NCBI RefSeq assembly: GCF_002994635.1
Contig: NZ_PVNL01000117.1
Location: 180,244-244,243 of the forward strand
Origin: Enhygromyxa salina
Lineage (GTDB): Bacteria > Myxococcota_A > Polyangia > Nannocystales > Nannocystaceae
Reading direction: 5' to 3'
Length of the DNA stretch: 64,000 nucleotides
This document shows positions 56,614-64,000 of the stretch, in pieces. The first letter of the stretch is position 1; each line of letters starts with the position of its first letter. The position numbers and the translations under genes are program-made. Under the pieces are notes generated by a model. That model ran no database searches. It saw only the letters and a list, made by a program, of their open reading frames with translations, and was not told the origin of the DNA.

Positions 56614-58650
56614 TCAGCTTCGCGCCGCGGCCCAGCGCGCGAGCACGCCGTCGACGCTAAATCCGAACTCCTCGGCGAGCCGCTCGGCCGGCGCCGACGC
56701 GCCGAAGTGGTCGATCCCGTGCACATGATCCGCCCAGCGCGACCACCCCAGCGTGGTCCCAGCCTCGATCGCCAGCCGCCGCTCACGACCGACCGCCGCC
56801 GGCAGCACCGACTCACGATAGCCAGCGTCCTGGGCCTCGAACCGCTCCCAGCAGGGCATCGACACCAGGCGGATCCGCTGGCCCTTCGCGCGCAGCTGGT
56901 CCACGCACGCCGACGCCAGCGACAGCTCCGAGCCCGTCGCCATGAAGATCCCATCGAGCGCGCCCGCACCCTCGGGATCCGACACGACATAGGCCCCCCG
57001 CGCGACCGCGTCGGCGTTGGTGGCTGCCAGCGTCGGCAGGTTCTGCCGGGTCAAGAGCAGCGCGGTCGGGCCGTCGGTCCGCTGCATCGCGCACTGCCAC
57101 GCGCCAACGGTCTCGCGCGCGTCGCCCGGCCGCATCACGTGCAGGTTGGGGATCAAGCGCAGGCTCATGGTGTGCTCGATCGGCTGGTGGGTCGGCCCGT
57201 CCTCACCCAGGTAGAAGCTGTCGTGGGTGAACACGTGCACGATCGGCAGGCCCATCAGCGCCGACAGCCGCACGGCCCCGCGCATGAAGTCCGAGAACAC
57301 CAAGAAGGTCGCGTCGAACACCCGCACGCCGCCGTGCAGCGCCATGCCGTTGCAGACCCCGGCCATGCCGTGCTCGCGCACGCCAAAGTGGAGCTTGCGG
57401 CTCTCGGGGTGCTGCTTGCTCTGTCCCGGCCCCGGCAGCTCCGTGCCGTTGGACCCGGCGAGGTCCGCCGAGCCGCCGAGGAACAGCGGGTAGGCCTCGT
57501 ACAGCGCCGAGACCACCTTTTGACTGGCCTTGCGCGACGCGATCGAGCCCCCGACTTCAAACCCTGCGAGGACCTTGGCGAACACCTCGGTCGCGGCCGC
57601 GGGCAGCTCACCCGCGATCGCCTGATCCAGCGCGCGCCCGAGCTCGGGGTGCGCCTGTCGGTAAGCGCCGAGCCGCGCGTCCCAGTCGGCGCGGCTCTGC
57701 GTGTGCACCTGCTGTTGCTGCTCGAGCGCCGCGCTGACCTGACCCGGTACGTGGAAGGTCGGCTCGCTCGGCCAGCCGATCGCGGCCTTGGTCGCGGCGA
57801 CCTCGTCGGCCCCGAGCGGCGCACCGTGGGCGCCCGAGGTCCCGGCCTTGTTTGGCGAGCCCTGAGCGATGACCGTGCGGCAGCAGATGATGCTGGGTTG
57901 ATCGCCCGCCGCCCGCGCCGCCGCGATCGCCTTGCGCACCGCCGCGTGGTCATGCCCGTCGACCTTCTGGACGTGCCACCCGTACGCGACGAACCGGGCC
58001 GCGACGTCCTCCGTGAACGTGATGTCGGTGGCGCCGTCGATCGAGATCTGGTTGTCGTCGTAGAGATAGATCAGCTTGCCGAGCCCAAGGTGCCCAGCCA
58101 GGCTCGCCGCCTCGGACGCGATGCCCTCCATCAGGTCGCCATCGCTGACGATCCCGTAGGTCATGTGATCGATGATTGTGTGGCCTTCACGGTTGAAGTG
58201 GCTGGCCAGGAAGCGCTCGGTCAGCGCCATCCCGACCCCGGCCGCGAACCCCGAGCCCAGCGGCCCGGTCGTCACGTCGACGCCCGGCGTGTGCCCGTAC
58301 TCCGGGTGGCCCGCCGTCTTCGAGCCCCACTGGCGAAAATTCTTCAGCTCGGTGATCGGCAGCTCGTAGCCGGTCAGGTGCAGCAGCGCGTACAGCAACA
58401 TCGAGCCATGCCCGGCCGAGAGCACGAAGCGATCGCGATCGAACCACTGTGGCTGGGCCGGATCGTGGGTATGAAATTCCGTCCACAGCACCGTCGCCAG
58501 ATCAGCGCAGCCCATCGGCATCCCGGGGTGGCCAGAGTTGGCGGCCTGAACGGCGTCGATCGCGAGACCCTTGATGGTCTTGGCCATCAGCTCGGCGGTC
58601 GCGGGATCGAAGCTGCGCGGGGTCGACTCGGCGCGAAGGGACGTTGGCAT
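56614..58650 (-). CDS. tkt: Transketolase
   Basis: This 678-aa thiamine-diphosphate enzyme is full length. The TPP-binding signature is SDGDLMEGIASEAASLAGHLGL with the downstream Asn (YDDNQISIDG). The substrate loop HSEHGMAG-like region REHGMAGVCNGMALHGG and the C-terminal domain are present. It moves two-carbon units between sugar phosphates in the pentose phosphate or Calvin-type pathway. The TPP and Mg site residues look intact. TAGCTG lies 6 nt upstream of ATG 58650, a near match to the -10 pattern seen elsewhere. Confidence 0.97.
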   Translation of the reverse strand: MPTSLRAESTPRSFDPATAELMAKTIKGLAIDAVQAANSGHPGMPMGCADLATVLWTEFHTHDPAQPQWFDRDRFVLSAGHGSMLLYALLHLTGYELPITELKNFRQWGSKTAGHPEYGHTPGVDVTTGPLGSGFAAGVGMALTERFLASHFNREGHTIIDHMTYGIVSDGDLMEGIASEAASLAGHLGLGKLIYLYDDNQISIDGATDITFTEDVAARFVAYGWHVQKVDGHDHAAVRKAIAAARAAGDQPSIICCRTVIAQGSPNKAGTSGAHGAPLGADEVAATKAAIGWPSEPTFHVPGQVSAALEQQQQVHTQSRADWDARLGAYRQAHPELGRALDQAIAGELPAAATEVFAKVLAGFEVGGSIASRKASQKVVSALYEAYPLFLGGSADLAGSNGTELPGPGQSKQHPESRKLHFGVREHGMAGVCNGMALHGGVRVFDATFLVFSDFMRGAVRLSALMGLPIVHVFTHDSFYLGEDGPTHQPIEHTMSLRLIPNLHVMRPGDARETVGAWQCAMQRTDGPTALLLTRQNLPTLAATNADAVARGAYVVSDPEGAGALDGIFMATGSELSLASACVDQLRAKGQRIRLVSMPCWERFEAQDAGYRESVLPAAVGRERRLAIEAGTTLGWSRWADHVHGIDHFGASAPAERLAEEFGFSVDGVLARWAAARS

Positions 58651-58813
58651 GGGCGACAGCTATCACGCCCCGCGGCCCGGCTCACGGGGGGGCGAGCGGC
58701 GCTGATCGCCAACCCGAGTCATTCGCCCGCTGGCACCCCCGTGTGCGGGTCTGTGTGTGCTCGCCCCGGCGTGTGAGCCTGCTAACGAGTTTCGCTGCCC
58801 ACGGTGATCCGTT

Positions 58814-58825
58814 TAGGCTCCGCAC
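58814..58825 (+). promoter_or_regulatory. Leaderless-type -10 element (TAGGCT, 6 nt from ATG)
   Basis: TAGGCT at 58814-58819 ends 6 nt before the ATG at 58826. The sequence resembles the element at 15731. Confidence 0.45.
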
Positions 58826-59860
58826 ATGCGCATCTGCATTCTCGGAGCCACCGGCCTGGTCGGCGGCGAGCTGCTCACGCTGATCGACCGCGCCTGGCCC
58901 AACGCCGAGCTCGACCTCTACGCCAGCCGCGACCAGACCCTCGAGCACGCCGGCCGCACCCACCAGGTCCACGCCGCGAGCAAGCTCGAGCAAGCCGACG
59001 CACGCGGAGGCGACCTGGCCTTCGTCGCCCTCGACGACCAGTACAGCGCCCGCTACTGCCCCCGCCTCGTCGAGCTCGGCTACCGGGTGATCGACAAGAG
59101 CAACACCTACCGGATGAACCCCGAGGTCCCGCTGATCGTCGCGGGCGTCAATCATCGGCACGCGACGCCAACCACCAAGTTGGTCGCCAACCCCAATTGC
59201 ACGACGATCCCGCTGAGCCTCGCGCTCGAGCCCCTGCGCACCGCGTACGGCCTGGCCGAGGTCACCGTCAGCAGCTACCAGGCCATCTCCGGGGCTGGGC
59301 TCGCCCCGCTCACCAGCTTCGTCGACGCGACGATCGAGGGCTTCACCCAGATGCAGCGCACGGGAGATCGAACCGGCGCGCTGCTCGATCCAAACGCGTA
59401 CCCGGCCAACGTCGTGCCCCACAATGGCAGCACCGACGCGTCGGGCTTCTCGTCGGAGGAGCGCAAGCTCGTCAACGAGAGCCGCAAGATCCTCGAGCTG
59501 CCCACGCTCGCGATCTCGGCCCAGTGCTGCCGCGTGCCGGTCCCCGTGGGGCACTACGAGAACGTCTGGGTCGAGCTCGAGCGCCCCGCCGACGCGGCCG
59601 GCATCGCCGAGCTGCTCAACGCCGCGCCCAGCGTGCGCTATGTTCCCGGCGCCGAAGGGACCAACCTGACCGCGCTCGCAACCGTGCAACATCGCGATTA
59701 CGCGCTCGTCGGCAGGCTCCGCAAAGATGGGCGCGACGCAGACGGACGGCGTTGGTGTCTGACCGTGGCCGGCGACAATCTGCGGCTGGGTGCGGCCACC
59801 AACGCGGTTCGGATCGCGTCTGTGTGGTTTGCGGCAGATGACGCGACGCTGCGGGCATGA
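58826..59860 (+). CDS. asd: Aspartate-semialdehyde dehydrogenase
   Basis: This 344-aa enzyme converts aspartyl phosphate to aspartate semialdehyde with NADPH, the branch to Lys, Met, Thr and diaminopimelate. The nucleotide fold starts GATGLVGGEL. NPNCTT carries catalytic C125, and the SNTYRMNPEVPLIV and SYQAISGAG segments are typical of the family. The catalytic His should lie in the later RVPVPVGHYENVWVELE segment. ATG 58826 has a TAGGCT element upstream and no ribosome site. A perfect 16-bp inverted repeat follows its stop. Confidence 0.96.
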   Translation: MRICILGATGLVGGELLTLIDRAWPNAELDLYASRDQTLEHAGRTHQVHAASKLEQADARGGDLAFVALDDQYSARYCPRLVELGYRVIDKSNTYRMNPEVPLIVAGVNHRHATPTTKLVANPNCTTIPLSLALEPLRTAYGLAEVTVSSYQAISGAGLAPLTSFVDATIEGFTQMQRTGDRTGALLDPNAYPANVVPHNGSTDASGFSSEERKLVNESRKILELPTLAISAQCCRVPVPVGHYENVWVELERPADAAGIAELLNAAPSVRYVPGAEGTNLTALATVQHRDYALVGRLRKDGRDADGRRWCLTVAGDNLRLGAATNAVRIASVWFAADDATLRA

Positions 59861-59864
59861 CGCT

Positions 59865-59880
59865 TGGCACTGGAGTGCCA
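59865..59880. repeat. Perfect inverted repeat after asd
   Basis: TGGCACT-GG-AGTGCCA begins 4 nt after the asd stop. It could be a weak terminator stem (loop too tight, no T-run) or an operator for the next gene. Confidence 0.8.
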
Positions 59881-59973
59881 CTGTTCGTATTCGCGCTCGA
59901 TCGACAATACACGCTGCAGTCGCGATTCGCGGTATACACTGTCGCACGAGTCAGCTGAGACTCGCGACACGGG

Positions 59974-61344
59974 ATGACTTCAGCGAGCCACGCCATCTCG
60001 GTGACTCTGTGTTGTGCGCCTGAGGACGCCGACCACCTGCGGCCCCTCGCGGCCCACCTGTCCGACCACGGGCTGCCCACGAGCTTGTTGATTGGGGTCG
60101 AGTCTGATCCGCACCAGCTCGGGCCCGCGCTCGACGTGCCCGGCGCCGGGCTGTACGTCGTCTGCCTGGGCGAGTCCCTGGGCCCCGCCGAGCACCGACG
60201 CCTCGCGGGGGTCTACAGCGCGCGCAAGGGCCCAGCGCACTATCTCGCCGAGTTGCTGGTCGAGCCCGACGAGACCCTGGCGATGGCCGAGACCATCCAC
60301 GCCGCGCTCGCCAAGCTCGATCAGTCAAACGCTTCTGCCCCGCTCGCCAAGCAGGCCAAGTCCCCGAACGGCAGCCGATTGCGAGACGTCGTGGGTGTCA
60401 CGGACATCTCGGCTGTCGGCTCCGACGCGATCCCCGGTGGCAATACGCGGATCCCGAAGACCCCGCCACCGAGCCAGCGCGCGCCCGTCCGTGAGGGCTC
60501 GGTGTCTGGGTCCTATGTGCTGAGCGCCGCCAAGTCGGTCAGCCGCGAGCGGTCCGCGACGGCCGACGATGCGCCGGCGCCTGGTCGCCCCGCGCCCAAA
60601 GCCGACGCGAGCGGGATCACTGCGCGCACAGGCTCGAGTCCAGCTCCCGCGGCGAAGCTCGATGCCACGCCCAGGACCGCGTCCAAGCCAGCCGTGACGC
60701 CCGTCGACGCGCGGACCGGACGCTCATCCAAATCGATCGTCATCGTGCTGTTCGTGGTCCTGCTCGCGGTCGCGGGCACCGTCTACCTGATCGACTCACA
60801 GGGACCCGAGACCACGCTCGTGCGCGGTCGCGGTGCGCCCACGGTCGCACCGATCGACGACACCGCGACGGCGACCGAGACCGCCGAGCCTGAGACGACC
60901 GGTCAAGAAGCGACCGGCGACGACTCGACGACGGGCGAGCACGAGACCGGCAGCGACGACGGCGGCGAGGCCGAGCCCACCGACGCGACCACGATCATCC
61001 GTGAAGCGATCGCCAACGGTGACATGCGTTCGATCGATCTGCTGCTGGTCGCCCAGCCGGGTGACACGATGTCGTGGCGCGACGCGGCCAACGACTGCCG
61101 CGCCAAGTCGTACCGAGGCGTCCGTGACTGGCGGCTCCCCAGCCTCGACGAGCTCAAGACGCTGCGGGGCGCGCGAATGCTCGAGAAAGACCGGTACTGG
61201 TCGGGCACCCTCGCCCCGCAGGTCGGAGACGGCCAGGATCACGTGTTCGTGCTCGACCTCGCCGCGCGCAGCATCGAGCCGGTCAGCAAGGATGCGTCGG
61301 ACGTCCGGGTCCGATGCGTACGCGCGGCGCTGCAGCCAGGTTGA
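59974..61344 (+). CDS. TIR-like/transmembrane/DUF1566 protein
   Basis: This 456-aa protein has no N-terminal signal. Residues 1-110 have TIR/SEFIR-like strand order (ISVTLCCAPED, LYVVCLGES, AHYLAELLV), though catalytic residues were not found. A disordered Pro/Ala/Ser-rich stretch (about 125-250) precedes one transmembrane helix (SIVIVLFVVLLAVAGTVYL, about 253-271). A Thr/Glu/Asp-rich linker leads to a DUF1566 (Lcl C-terminal) domain at about 365-450 (WRDAANDC..RGVRDWRLPSLDELKTL). The cytoplasmic side would be the TIR-like end. A signalling or effector role is guessed. It is convergent with three PEGA-like genes. Confidence 0.7.
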   Translation: MTSASHAISVTLCCAPEDADHLRPLAAHLSDHGLPTSLLIGVESDPHQLGPALDVPGAGLYVVCLGESLGPAEHRRLAGVYSARKGPAHYLAELLVEPDETLAMAETIHAALAKLDQSNASAPLAKQAKSPNGSRLRDVVGVTDISAVGSDAIPGGNTRIPKTPPPSQRAPVREGSVSGSYVLSAAKSVSRERSATADDAPAPGRPAPKADASGITARTGSSPAPAAKLDATPRTASKPAVTPVDARTGRSSKSIVIVLFVVLLAVAGTVYLIDSQGPETTLVRGRGAPTVAPIDDTATATETAEPETTGQEATGDDSTTGEHETGSDDGGEAEPTDATTIIREAIANGDMRSIDLLLVAQPGDTMSWRDAANDCRAKSYRGVRDWRLPSLDELKTLRGARMLEKDRYWSGTLAPQVGDGQDHVFVLDLAARSIEPVSKDASDVRVRCVRAALQPG

Positions 61345-62271
61345 TCAGAACCGCATGGTCCAGCTGACCGTCGCCTGGCGCCCGGTCTTGCCTGCGAGTC
61401 GTCGCTCATCGACGCTCAGCGTGATCACCCCCGGCAGCAGCGTGGCGACCCCGGCGACCGTGCCGATGATGCCTCCGGTCAGTGTCTGGTAGATCCTGCC
61501 GTTTGGACGTGTATTGCCGTCGATGCCCAGCAACACCCCGCCCGTCGTCGTCAAGCCGACGCCCGTGACGATCAGCGCGATCTCGGCCCAGCGCGGCATG
61601 ATCCGGGCGCGAGAACGGCCCGGCCGCAGTACCTGTGTTGCCTCTGGTCGAAGGTCCGCGAACTCGACGCCAACCACCTGGTCCGCCTCGCTGAGCTCGA
61701 CCTGCTCGCGCTTGTCCGATCGCCTGCCCGTCGTGTCCTCGATCCACACGCGGTAGGTGCCCAGCAGCAGCGGCGGCGGCTCGGTCCCGAGCTCGCGCTC
61801 GTTGACGTAGACCTTGCACGGTAGCTCGCAGCTCACGACCAAGCTGGCCCGGCCGAGGGACTCGAGCGCGTCGACGCGTTGCGTGTAGAGCTCGTCGAGG
61901 CTCGGCCCGAAGTCCGCGGCCGGGACGACGTCACCCATGGAATCGCGGATCGCGTCGTCCATGATCCGCTCCGCGTCGTCCTGGTGGTCGGCCAGCAGGT
62001 GTGCGCGCGCGAGGTTGAGGCGGGCGGACTGGCGCAGCGCTCTGGTCTCGGCGTCATCTGAAAGCTCGGGGGCGAAGTTCTCGAGCGCCGAGATCGCGCT
62101 GGTCAACGCTGTCGTCGCCGCGGCGGGATCGAGGTTGGCGTCGGCGTCGGCCTGGCGCAGCTCGTCGATCGCGGCGCCGTACTCCGGCTGCTCGACCGCG
62201 GGGGCGGGTGCTTGTGTGGGTGCTTGCGTGGGAGCGAACAGGAGCGTGATTGTGGTCAGTAGCGTGAGCAT
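61345..62271 (-). CDS. PEGA-like membrane protein, paralogue 3 of 3
   Basis: This 308-aa protein starts at ATG 62271 with a signal peptide. A helix-rich N-terminal part (about 30-130) contains RQSARLNLARAHLLA. A PEGA-like unit follows (CELPCKVYVNERELG, LLGTYRVWIEDTTG) with a conserved CxxPC pair. The C-terminus has a hydrophobic hairpin (EIALIVTGVGLTTTGGVLLG and a later TVAGVATLLPGVITLSV) and ends in an aromatic residue (WTMRF). Its 3' end abuts the stop of the TIR-like gene. Function unknown; a cell-envelope anchor is likely. Confidence 0.72.
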   Translation of the reverse strand: MLTLLTTITLLFAPTQAPTQAPAPAVEQPEYGAAIDELRQADADANLDPAAATTALTSAISALENFAPELSDDAETRALRQSARLNLARAHLLADHQDDAERIMDDAIRDSMGDVVPAADFGPSLDELYTQRVDALESLGRASLVVSCELPCKVYVNERELGTEPPPLLLGTYRVWIEDTTGRRSDKREQVELSEADQVVGVEFADLRPEATQVLRPGRSRARIMPRWAEIALIVTGVGLTTTGGVLLGIDGNTRPNGRIYQTLTGGIIGTVAGVATLLPGVITLSVDERRLAGKTGRQATVSWTMRF

Positions 62272-62293
62272 CGCGAGTCGTGTCTCCAGATCG

Positions 62294-63151
62294 CTAACGT
62301 AGCCGCTTGGCGGGTGGCGGCTGTGACCCGGGGGCCTCGTCCACGACCAGCAGCGCGCTGCCAAACAAGAACGAGACGCCGCCTAGCCCGATCACGATCG
62401 GGCCTTCGACGGTGCGCTCGCGGGCACCGATCATCCACGTGCCTACGCTTGCCAGGCCCACGCCGAGGGCCATCATGGCGATCTCGACGTTGCGGGGTAG
62501 CGTGCGCGAGCGGGGTGTGACGGCGTGGGGTAGCGACGCTGGGTTCGCTGGCGGTGTCGGCTTGGGTTGGTAGCTGAGCTCGACCTGGGCGCCGTCGGCC
62601 GCGAGCCGAATCGCGGATTGTTTGGGCGGGAGCTTGCCTGATGCGTCGACGATCCAGACCCGATAGATCCCGAGGTACATGGGCTCGGTGAGCGTGGGGG
62701 TCTCTCGCTCGTTGACGAACACCCGACAGGGGATCGTGCAGGTGACATGCAGGCGGGCCCGTCCGTTGGCTTCCAATGTTGCGAGGCGCTGGGCGTAAAG
62801 CGACTCCAGCGTGGGGCCGAAGTCTGCGAAGGGTAGCTCGCGTCCTCGGGCGGTGCGGATCGCCTCGTCGGTGGTCGCGGCCGCCTGGTCGGGTTTGTCG
62901 AGCAGGAGATAGGAGCGAGCGAGGCTTAGCTGGGCCCGGCTCTGGAGCGCCTGTGCGTCGGGAGAGATCGCCACGCTCGCGGGGAACCGCGTCAGGTTGA
63001 CCAGCGCCTCGAGCAGCGCGGCCGCGGTCTGTTCGGGGGGGTCGTTTAGGTTGGCGTTTGCGTGGGATAGTTGTGTGAGCGTGGCTTGGTAGTCTGGCGC
63101 CGGGGTTGGCGGCGACAGGGTCAGCGCGAGCACGAGGTTGAGCGCGAGCAT
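62294..63151 (-). CDS. PEGA-like membrane protein, paralogue 2 of 3
   Basis: This 285-aa paralogue has the same plan: signal peptide, helical domain (RAQLSLARSYLLLDKPDQ), FADFGPTLESLYAQRLATLEANGRARLHVTC, CTIPCRVFVNERE, LGIYRVWIVDASG, and a hydrophobic pair near the end (NVEIAMMALGVGLASVGTWM, GLGGVSFLFGSALLVV). It lacks the C-terminal WTMxF of its neighbours. It lies 22 bp upstream of paralogue 3 and 9 bp downstream of paralogue 1, so the three form one operon. Confidence 0.72.
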   Translation of the reverse strand: MLALNLVLALTLSPPTPAPDYQATLTQLSHANANLNDPPEQTAAALLEALVNLTRFPASVAISPDAQALQSRAQLSLARSYLLLDKPDQAAATTDEAIRTARGRELPFADFGPTLESLYAQRLATLEANGRARLHVTCTIPCRVFVNERETPTLTEPMYLGIYRVWIVDASGKLPPKQSAIRLAADGAQVELSYQPKPTPPANPASLPHAVTPRSRTLPRNVEIAMMALGVGLASVGTWMIGARERTVEGPIVIGLGGVSFLFGSALLVVDEAPGSQPPPAKRLR

Positions 63152-63160
63152 GATTCGTGC

Positions 63161-64000
63161 TCAGAACTGCATTGTCCAGGTGAGGGTTGCTTGATGGGCG
63201 GCGCCTCTGCGGCGCGCTCGCTCGTCGATCGTTAGCGTGATCGCGCCGCAGGTGCCGAGGCCTGCTCCGACTGCGAGGCTGAGGGCGCCGGCGATCATGG
63301 GGCCGACCTTGGTGTCGTTTGTTGCGGCCAAGACCGCGCCCGTCGCGGTGAGGCCGGCTCCGATTACGAGTAAGGTGATCTCCGCGCCGCGCGGCATGAT
63401 CCGGGGTGACGCTGATGGAGGTCGGGAGGATGACGGGGGAAGTACGACTGGCGCGAACGTGACCTCGTAGACTTCGTCGGCCTCGGTTAGCTCGACGACC
63501 TCGCGCTTGCGGGGTAGCTCGCCGGTGGGGTCTTCGACCCATACTCGGTAGCTGCCTAGCGGTACGTTTGGGGTTTGATCGGGCGGGATTGCTGTCTCGT
63601 TGATGTAGATTCTGCACGGCTTGGCGCAGGTCACGAGTAGGTCTGCGCGGCCGAGTTCGTCGAGCGCGGCGACTCGTTGTTCGTAGAGTTCGGTGAGGCT
63701 GGGGCCGAATAGCTCGGCCCTGACCTCGGCGCCCATGGCTTCGCGAATGGCCTCGTCCATGGTTTCGTGCGCGAGGGTGGTCTCGCCCGCGAGCATGTAC
63801 GTGCGCGCGAGGTTGAGGCGGGCGCGCTGGCGGAGGTCTGTGGCGGTGGGCGAGACTGCGAGTTCGGGGGCGTATGCGTCGAGGGCTGTGAGGGCTTCGC
63901 GCAGGGTGGTTGCGGACGTGAGCGGATCGGTGCCTCGGTTGGTGTCGCGGTCTGTCTGCTCGAGGTGCTCGAGGGCGGCGGTGAACTCTGGGGACTGGGG
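63161..64000 (-). CDS. PEGA-like membrane protein, paralogue 1 of 3, 5' partial
   Basis: The frame runs open to the right edge, so the start and signal peptide lie outside; ATG 63796 is internal. The visible 279 residues match the others: a helical domain (DLRQRARLNLARTYMLAG), FGPSLTELYEQRVAALDELGRADLLVTC, CAKPCRIYINETA, LGSYRVWVEDPTG, a hydrophobic hairpin (EITLLVIGAGLTATGAVL, and a second near SLAVGAGLGTCGAITLTI) and the WTMQF end. It is the first gene of the three-gene operon. Confidence 0.72.
   Translation of the reverse strand, partial: PQSPEFTAALEHLEQTDRDTNRGTDPLTSATTLREALTALDAYAPELAVSPTATDLRQRARLNLARTYMLAGETTLAHETMDEAIREAMGAEVRAELFGPSLTELYEQRVAALDELGRADLLVTCAKPCRIYINETAIPPDQTPNVPLGSYRVWVEDPTGELPRKREVVELTEADEVYEVTFAPVVLPPSSSRPPSASPRIMPRGAEITLLVIGAGLTATGAVLAATNDTKVGPMIAGALSLAVGAGLGTCGAITLTIDERARRRGAAHQATLTWTMQF

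Noticed and set aside
59865..59880. Possible sigma-54 promoter (TTGGCAC...TGCC)
   Set aside because: The GG-to-GC spacing is 9 rather than 10 bp and the -12 element is TGCC rather than TTGC.

Overview
The window is about 64 kb of GC-rich chromosomal DNA. The gene repertoire points to a myxobacterium (Myxococcota), most likely of the Nannocystaceae type (Nannocystis, Plesiocystis, Enhygromyxa). The reasons are many secreted lipoproteins with Asp-Gly, Asp-Thr or Pro-Glu low-complexity linkers, MopE-type Cys/Asp repeats, a large GAF/PAS histidine kinase and a stressosome-like PAS-STAS protein, all beside ordinary Gram-negative housekeeping genes. The taxonomic call is inference; no rRNA or tRNA gene was seen.

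Region 1 (3-3038) is the 3' part of a large sensor histidine kinase. Region 2 (3207-11984) is a tightly packed eight-gene operon that looks like an undescribed specialised-metabolite pathway. It encodes an aldehyde dehydrogenase/enoyl-CoA hydratase fusion, an SDR reductase, a small SpoIIAA/STAS-like protein, a PltE/RedW-like acyl-CoA dehydrogenase, a PltF-like stand-alone adenylation enzyme, a carrier protein, a flavin-dependent halogenase and a type III polyketide synthase. The simplest reading is that an amino acid (proline by analogy) is loaded on the carrier, oxidised to a pyrrole, halogenated, and then used or joined by the type III PKS. An HMG-CoA reductase of lower GC lies nearby on the other strand (14290-15405).

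Region 3 (12316-43051) is accessory. It holds lipoproteins with modular C-terminal domains (beta-helix, FGE-sulfatase-like, MopE, ThuA-like, MlaD-like, OB-fold), an arsR-acr3 arsenic operon, a degraded dimethylargininase gene, a DEAD-box helicase, a divergent LysR/kptA pair with two LysR-type boxes between them, and a TonB receptor with its partner lipoprotein. Region 4 (43130-59860) is mostly housekeeping: uvrC, rseP, ssb, an AstA-like succinyltransferase, fusA, glnS, a HelD/UvrD-type helicase, transketolase and aspartate-semialdehyde dehydrogenase. Region 5 (59974-64000) has a TIR-like/transmembrane/DUF1566 protein convergent with three tandem paralogues carrying a PEGA-like module; the third runs off the window.

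A recurring signal across the window is a TANNNT hexamer 6-8 nt upstream of start codons that lack a Shine-Dalgarno sequence. It occurs at a dozen unrelated genes and suggests frequent leaderless transcription. Genes inside operons instead show start/stop overlaps or classical ribosome sites.
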